This document shows, piece after piece, positions 58,786 to 64,000 of a DNA stretch of 64,000 bases (the first letter of the stretch is position 1; every line of letters begins with the position of its first letter). Source of the stretch: Verticillium longisporum (lineage: Eukaryota > Ascomycota > Sordariomycetes > Glomerellales > Plectosphaerellaceae); assembly GCA_019188255.1 (NCBI GenBank), contig JAETXT010000014.1, positions 620,001-684,000 of the forward strand, read 5' to 3'. A program made the position numbers and the translations under genes. A model generated the notes under the pieces. The model did no database searches and was not told the DNA's origin. It saw nothing but the letters and a program-made list of their open reading frames with translations.

Positions 58786-60335
58786 AGGTCCGGAAGTCAC
58801 CGGGCAGAGATTGAGATGAGCTCTCTTCTCAGTGGATGTTCATTTGAGGACGTACAGAGCTGTCTTTCCGTCAGGAGGACACAGCATGAGAGATGATCGA
58901 CATTGTAAAGGACCCTGCGTGCAGGACAAGCCTTGTTTCACGACGACACAAATACCCCTGGATTGAATGAGCTGGACGTGGTAGATGGCCTGAGGGTCAA
59001 AGGAGAAGATTCGGGCACTTGATGTGTCGCGAGTTGGTATGCAACCTATGATGTAGAGAGCGATGTCGGAATGAATAAATGGACTTGTCAACGACGAAGG
59101 CTCATGCGTTGGAGTTTTGTGAGCAGGTCGCGACTGGCCGCATCCTTCTCGGGATAGACCGGCAGCCCAGCAGCTTCAGGCGGTGGTGTGCCATTCATTC
59201 GTGTCGAGCAATGGGATGCGAAAACAAGTTGTTCGCATGGTATTGGAATCAGAAGCTACCAGGAGATGAAAGCAGGGTGGCAAACCCTATATACCTGTGA
59301 AAGATTCCCGTATTAAGGTGAGCGGGATTACGACCATGACGCCATGAGGCACGCCATCGTGGCGTGCGCGTGCCGTGCCGTCCACGTTCTGCGCCTCCGC
59401 CTGGGGGAAACGTAATGGGAACGACGCGGCTCACATCACACATGTCCCGTTGGCGCTGAGCCCGGATGACGCATGCGTTCTCGATGTGATGTGTGCTACG
59501 AATAGGCATTGTGATCACGACCGGGCCATGTGATGGTGAGGGCAGCGCCTGCGAGCGCAGTTGAGGCGGCGGGGCGGGGAGACGGCCCGGGATGAGGGTG
59601 AAGATTTTGTGTCTTTCTCCTTCGATATTCATGGCTGTCGACACGATGAGTGCTGAGTTGACCTTGGCCGAAGATATCCATCCTTGGGTCCAGAGTCGAG
59701 CAAGCACAACGTCGTCTTCTATCTTTTACAGGTGTCTGTCTCGTTGTGTTTGGTGGTATCATTCTTATGATTTGCTTTCTAGAATCTCTGAATTTCACCT
59801 TGTGACTAGTTGGCGTGTCACTCCTGGCCCCAGGACATCTCATGGCGTGGAACTTGGTGGTCTGGTCATTCTGTGTTACGGGCGTTGCTGTTGTACGCCG
59901 AGGCGAGGACTTGGGCACAGGTGAGCAGCAGAAAAAGAAATAGGGTCCGACGACGATCATTCATAGCAGCTAACCGTTGTAGAGATTGTAGCAAGTGCAG
60001 GCACCAAAATCTCAGAGCACACGCATGATAGTATTGGATGAGAACTGGCACGCATGCTTCTCCACGCATTCAGATATCTTCCCACCGTCAAACCAGACGA
60101 GATCTCACGGAGCTAACAAGGAAATTCTTAGGGTAAGGCAGCCCAAGCAGAACTCTTCACGCAAACTACCTACACTGAACTTTCTAAGTCCTCAAAAGTC
60201 CTCACGTGTAGCCTCCAACAGCCCAACAGGCCCGAAGCGTAAGCCATGCTCCTTGCACTAAAGGTTTCCAACGGCTCAACCGTATAGTCTGCTCCCACGG
60301 TTCAACGCCCGACCCTCAATCCTCCAGACCATCGC
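58786..60335. other. Convergent intergenic region, no gene seen
   Basis: About 1.55 kb lies between the 3' ends of the DAL81-like and SIRT5-like genes. Short frames on both strands lack recognisable features. The composition is mixed and no repeat stands out. Confidence 0.5.
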
Positions 60336-61256
60336 TCAGTCCTCCAACGGCCCAATCAAGGGCTCCAGCATCCTTGGCAAGAGCACGGCAGCATCCCCCT
60401 CAAAGACGAAATCCACATCACCCCGCCTGTCGCGACCGACCTCGAGATCAACAACACAAACCTTGGCCCCCCGCGCGCGGCCGAGCTCCACATACGCCGC
60501 CGCAGGAAACACCTGCGCGCTCGTGCCGACGACGAGAACGAGATCGATCGTCTCGGCCTCGATCCAGCCGTCGATCGAATCCAGCAGCGCGTCGTCGAGC
60601 GTCTCGCCGAACCAGACGACGCCCGGGCGCAGCAGCGACGAACACCGCGGACAGGAGGGGAGCGCGTCGCGGCCGATGGACGGGACGGCGTTCGCCGCGT
60701 CGAGCAGCGGCAGCGTCTGGCCGGGCTCGACGTCCGCCGACGCCGGCGCCAGAGCCGGCACGAGCGGATCGGCGAGGTTCTCTTCTTCTTCGTAGCCGCA
60801 TGGCTGCTGCGTCTCGCCGCTGCCGGCCCTGCTGCCAGTCCTATTGCCACTCCCGCTGCCCGAACAACGCAGCCCAAAGAGATTGCCGTGCAGAGCGCGC
60901 AGCTGGGCGGCCGGGTGGCCGGCGCGCTGCGACAGGCCGTCGACGTTCTGCGTCAGGCACAGAAAGCCGGGAGCCGCGCGGGCGAGGGCGGCGAGGGCGC
61001 GGTGGGCCGGGTTCGGGCGGGCGGCGAGGGCCATGTGGCGGCGGTAGGCGTAGAAGAGCCAGACGAGGGCCGGGTCGGCGGCGAAGGCCTCGGGGGTGGC
61101 GAGGCGGGTGGCGTCGTGGCGGCGCCAGAGCCCGCCGGCGCCGCGAAAGGTGGGGAGACCGGAGGAGGCGGAGAGGCCGGCGCCGCAGAGGGCGAGGATG
61201 CGCGGCGTGTTGAGGCTAGTGAGGAGGGCGTGGAAGGCGGCGAGGTCGGATGACAT
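60336..61256 (-). CDS. SIRT5-like (class III) sirtuin
   Basis: An intronless 306-aa frame. The Rossmann-fold sirtuin core has ALCGAGLSASSGLPTFRGAGGLW (about 22-44), LTQNVDGLSQRAGH (about 101), the catalytic His in ALHGNLFGLRC, zinc Cys (LRC, PCGY and CPRC) and VLVVGTSAQVFPAA. The motif FYAYRRHMAL has the Tyr-x2-Arg arrangement (Tyr102 and Arg105 in human SIRT5) that binds acidic acyl groups, so desuccinylase/demalonylase activity is more likely than deacetylation. The zinc lobe carries an extra Ser/Gly-rich insert (GSGSGNRTGSRAGSGE) and an acidic loop. No clear mitochondrial presequence is visible, so its location is open. GC content is very high even for this window. Confidence 0.9.
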   Translation of the reverse strand: MSSDLAAFHALLTSLNTPRILALCGAGLSASSGLPTFRGAGGLWRRHDATRLATPEAFAADPALVWLFYAYRRHMALAARPNPAHRALAALARAAPGFLCLTQNVDGLSQRAGHPAAQLRALHGNLFGLRCSGSGSGNRTGSRAGSGETQQPCGYEEEENLADPLVPALAPASADVEPGQTLPLLDAANAVPSIGRDALPSCPRCSSLLRPGVVWFGETLDDALLDSIDGWIEAETIDLVLVVGTSAQVFPAAAYVELGRARGAKVCVVDLEVGRDRRGDVDFVFEGDAAVLLPRMLEPLIGPLED

Positions 61257-61598
61257 GGTGCGTTGTGGCGTCTGCTGGACTTTACGTTCTTGAAGCCTTG
61301 GGATTAGGTGAATGTTGGGGGGTGGAAAAACTATTCCATCTAACAGTCATATCTCCGTCCTCGTGGATGTGAATGATGACAGCCAAGGTAATTGCCTGGT
61401 TCGGGATATATTGGGGGTATCACGTCGGCATCGCGCCTGTGATTGGCCTCTCAAGAGGTTGTACCACTGCTGACGCTGTCTAGGCGCATGCTGACTTGCA
61501 TGTTGAGATGATGCTGCTTGGTTTTCAACACCAGTTGAAGGAAAAGGAAGGCAGTGTCACCATGAAGCATCCATATTCATATTCAACCCAGCCCATCA
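61257..61598. promoter_or_regulatory. Upstream region of SIRT5-like gene
   Basis: About 340 bases separate the sirtuin start from the 3' end of the alcohol dehydrogenase; both genes are on the minus strand. It should hold the sirtuin promoter. No motif was recognised. Confidence 0.4.
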
Positions 61599-62766
61599 TT
61601 ACGCCTCATTCACCAAGACGTAGCGGTACCGCGGTCTACCCTCCTCGACATCCATAATCGCTGCATTCGCATCCGCCATCGGCCGCACCTGCACCCACGG
61701 CTTGACCCCCTTGCGCACGCTCAACTCAAACATGTCCCGAATCTCCGCCGGCGATCCGATTGCCGAACCCGTCATCTTGACCCGCCCCGCAAGCAACGGG
61801 CCCGGATGGAACGAGAACTGCCCGTCATCCGGGTTGCCCACCTGGACGAACGTGCCGTCGCGCCGCAGCAGGCCCAGATACTCCTGCAGGGGCATACGGC
61901 TCGAGCTGACAGTCGAGATGATTATGTCGATACTTTTGGCGTTCTCCTTGGCCCAGTCGGCATCCCCGTCTGTCGAAATGTACGCGTCGGCGCCCATCTG
62001 CAGCACCTCGTCCCTCTTGTCCGCCTTCCGGCTGATGCCCACGACGCGGTCAGCACCGAGGGCCCGCGCAAAGAGCACGCCAAAATGGCCCAGGCCACCG
62101 ACTCCAACGATGCCCACAGTCTTGCCGGGCCCTGCCCCGTGAAACCGCAATGGCGAGTATACGGTAACGCCGCCGCAAAGCATGGGCGCAGCGTCCTCCG
62201 ACGCGAGGCCGTCGGGAATCTTGATAACGAACGCCGAGGGACATCGGTGGTAGGTTGCGTGGCCGCCCATCGTCTTACCTCCGTTGAAGTGGAAGCCGCC
62301 GTACGTATGCACGGCGCGAGGGCAGTAGTTGACAGAGCCTTCATCGCACTCACCACACGACCCCGCCGAGGCACCGCGACCGAAGCTTCTGTCTGCCTGC
62401 GCCCCGCCGCCGTCGCGGTCCCCGAGCTGAATGCCGCCCGAGGCTTCAGAGCCGACACGGACAGCGACGCCGACGATTTCATGGCCGACACAGATTGGAT
62501 ACGGAGCAGGGCCCTGTTCTGGTGGTCAGCTGCTTTCTGCAGAAGGCGAGTGGACAGGCGAAGGCGAGCACAGAGATGGTGGAAAAGCTTACCCAGCCAG
62601 AGCGCAGCATGTGTAAGTCAGAACCGCAAATGCCGCTGTGCGTGACTTTGATGTCAACATCTGTGTCTTCCCAAGCCTTGGGCTCAAATGTTTCCCAGAC
62701 CATGTTGCCCTTGACCGAAGCCTCGTCATGGCCGATCCAGCCCTCGAACTTGTAGTCGTCTGCCAT
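61599..62766 (-). CDS. Zinc-dependent alcohol dehydrogenase, cinnamyl/ADH6-7 type
   Basis: Exons 62766-62593 and 62513-61599 around a 79-nt intron encode 362 aa. The family (MDR, NADP-dependent) reduces medium-chain and aromatic aldehydes. Catalytic zinc ligands are Cys47 (HSGICGSDLHML), His69-Glu70 (VGHEIVG) and the Cys in APMLCGGVTVYSPL. The dinucleotide motif is GIVGVGGLGHFGV. The splice joins LRSGW to GPAPYPICVGHE, the usual family sequence. The structural zinc lobe shows only three Cys (111, 114, 122; SCGECDEGSVNYC) instead of four; the region before it (GDRDGGGAQADRSFGRGASAG) is unlike most relatives. This may mean a lost structural zinc, or base errors in a GC-rich patch. Substrate is unknown. 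Confidence 0.9.
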
Positions 62767-64000
62767 GGTGGTTGTCCTATTGGGCTTGCAGAGGTCTCTC
62801 GCGTGTCTGTATGTGCGCCTCTTCCTTATTGTCTGCTGAGTTTCAAAAGTTGTCAATTGTAGTGTATCGGGGCAGACCAAGCGCTCCTGGCCAGGAGGCA
62901 CATTCGGCCTTTTGAGGGGCTTCCAACATCGGCCGGTAAAGGTCTTCCCAAGCTCCCACGACCCCAACCTATGACGTCTGCACCCCATCGTCTACAAAGC
63001 CTTGAAGCACAGCGATTGCGCCCCTCCGACTTGCTTTATTTTTTGCCTTTCTTTCTTTGCAGCGTGGCATACCAACTCGGTCCGTTGACCATGTTGAGGC
63101 AACACAAGGTCGCCGATCACGTCGTGCGGAAATCGACGATGCCGAAGCCCCTCAGAATCGAATTGTGCAGTACGCCATGCCCATTGGCCGCCCTAGCTGT
63201 TCACCTGCATGGCACGACCCAAAACCCGGATCACTGTCTCAAGGCAAATGGCAGCTCCGAGCGGAAGACGCAGTACTTGCTCGCTAGAACCTCGGGAAGA
63301 TTCATATAGGGCCGCGTCGATGACGGGCGCAGAGACGGGCGTCATCTCGACCGGCGTGAAAGATGCGGGGGATGATGATATCTCCTCTCATATGACAGGC
63401 AGTCTGTCTGCTTTGGAGCAGAATGGGAAGCAGACTATCATGTTCAGAAATAAAATGAGACGGTGTGAGTGCCCCAAGCTTATCGAATCCGCCATGACGC
63501 ACAGTTTGTCCGATATACTTCTGCTTCCCATCGCTCTTGCCCCTTTCGCAGTGCAATGTCGCTTCCTCACGAGATGACTTTCCGATTAACATCAGGCACG
63601 ATCCAATCCAACACGGCAATCAACGCACCCCCCTCCTTTCCACCTAAGCGGACGTCTAACCAGTTGAACCCCCTGACTGTTCCTATTTCCCCCCCTCGCG
63701 AAGGAAAAAAACCTAGTTGCACATGAAGACACGATCGTCAAAGTTGCATCGATCTCTTGCGAACCCGGCTCTCGCATCGTATTCAGATATATTTGATTTC
63801 CGGGGTGAAGACCTTCCGCTTGCTTCCAAGTTCCAGGGGGGAGCCCTACCACTAGCCGACATCCCCCCCCCCTCATTCTCCCTTGTCCCGATCCGGGCCC
63901 CGGCCCGTTGGCGTCCCGTAACTCAGTTGAGCTTTGCAGACGACGCCATACGAAGGTCAAGATCGAAAGTCTATCTGTCGAAAGATTAAGCAACAACGAC
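62767..64000. other. Right-end region, no gene called
   Basis: The first few hundred bases should include the dehydrogenase promoter. Frames in 63.2-64.0 kb on both strands are short and lack recognised motifs. A C9 run is present near 63866-63874. A gene beginning beyond the window edge cannot be excluded. Confidence 0.4.

Overview
This window is nuclear DNA of a filamentous ascomycete (Pezizomycotina; gene content and style fit a Sordariomycete, probably Hypocreales). Coding regions are GC-rich. Most introns are 48-90 nt, with GTRNGT donors, CTAAC/CTGAC-like branch sites and YAG acceptors. Untranslated leaders are long and CT-rich. Degenerate TACCTAGGTA-type repeats lie between genes, as is common in this group. 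I rebuilt 18 protein genes by joining exons by eye and found no convincing tRNA, rRNA, CRISPR or transposon.

Left third (1-23 kb): a HECT ubiquitin ligase (Hul5/UBE3C type); a peroxisomal 3-ketoacyl-CoA thiolase; an unrecognised membrane-like protein; the replication nuclease-helicase Dna2; a small unrecognised protein; a seven-exon FUSC/aromatic-acid-exporter-like membrane protein; a complex I accessory subunit (ESSS/NDUFB11 type); and a mitochondrial branched-chain aminotransferase.

Middle (23-43 kb): an SCY1-like (SCYL2-type) pseudokinase; a Sir2/Hst1-class nuclear sirtuin behind a 3.5 kb non-coding leader region; a vacuolar/plasma-membrane-type Ca2+ P-type ATPase with a degenerate hinge motif; a 3.4 kb gene-poor stretch; and a SurE-TTL fusion of the P-body protein Pby1 type.

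Right third (43-64 kb): an unrecognised S/T-P-rich protein divergent from the DASH kinetochore subunit Duo1; Rnh202 (RNase H2 subunit B) divergent from Mcm10; a 4.9 kb non-coding stretch; a Dal81/TamA-type Zn2Cys6 regulator; a SIRT5-like sirtuin; and a zinc alcohol dehydrogenase.

Two themes cross the window. First, genes of DNA replication and chromosome segregation (DNA2, MCM10, RNH202, DUO1) have upstream regions carrying ACGCGT (MCB) or TTTCGCG elements, so they are probably expressed together at G1/S. Second, five genes, two of them essential (DNA2, MCM10), hold six frame breaks, and each falls exactly in a run of C or G. That pattern points to homopolymer errors in the assembly rather than pseudogenes. 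The most biologically unusual item is the Ca2+ ATPase, whose TGDGxND hinge reads TGEDTNV while its phosphorylation and dephosphorylation motifs are intact.
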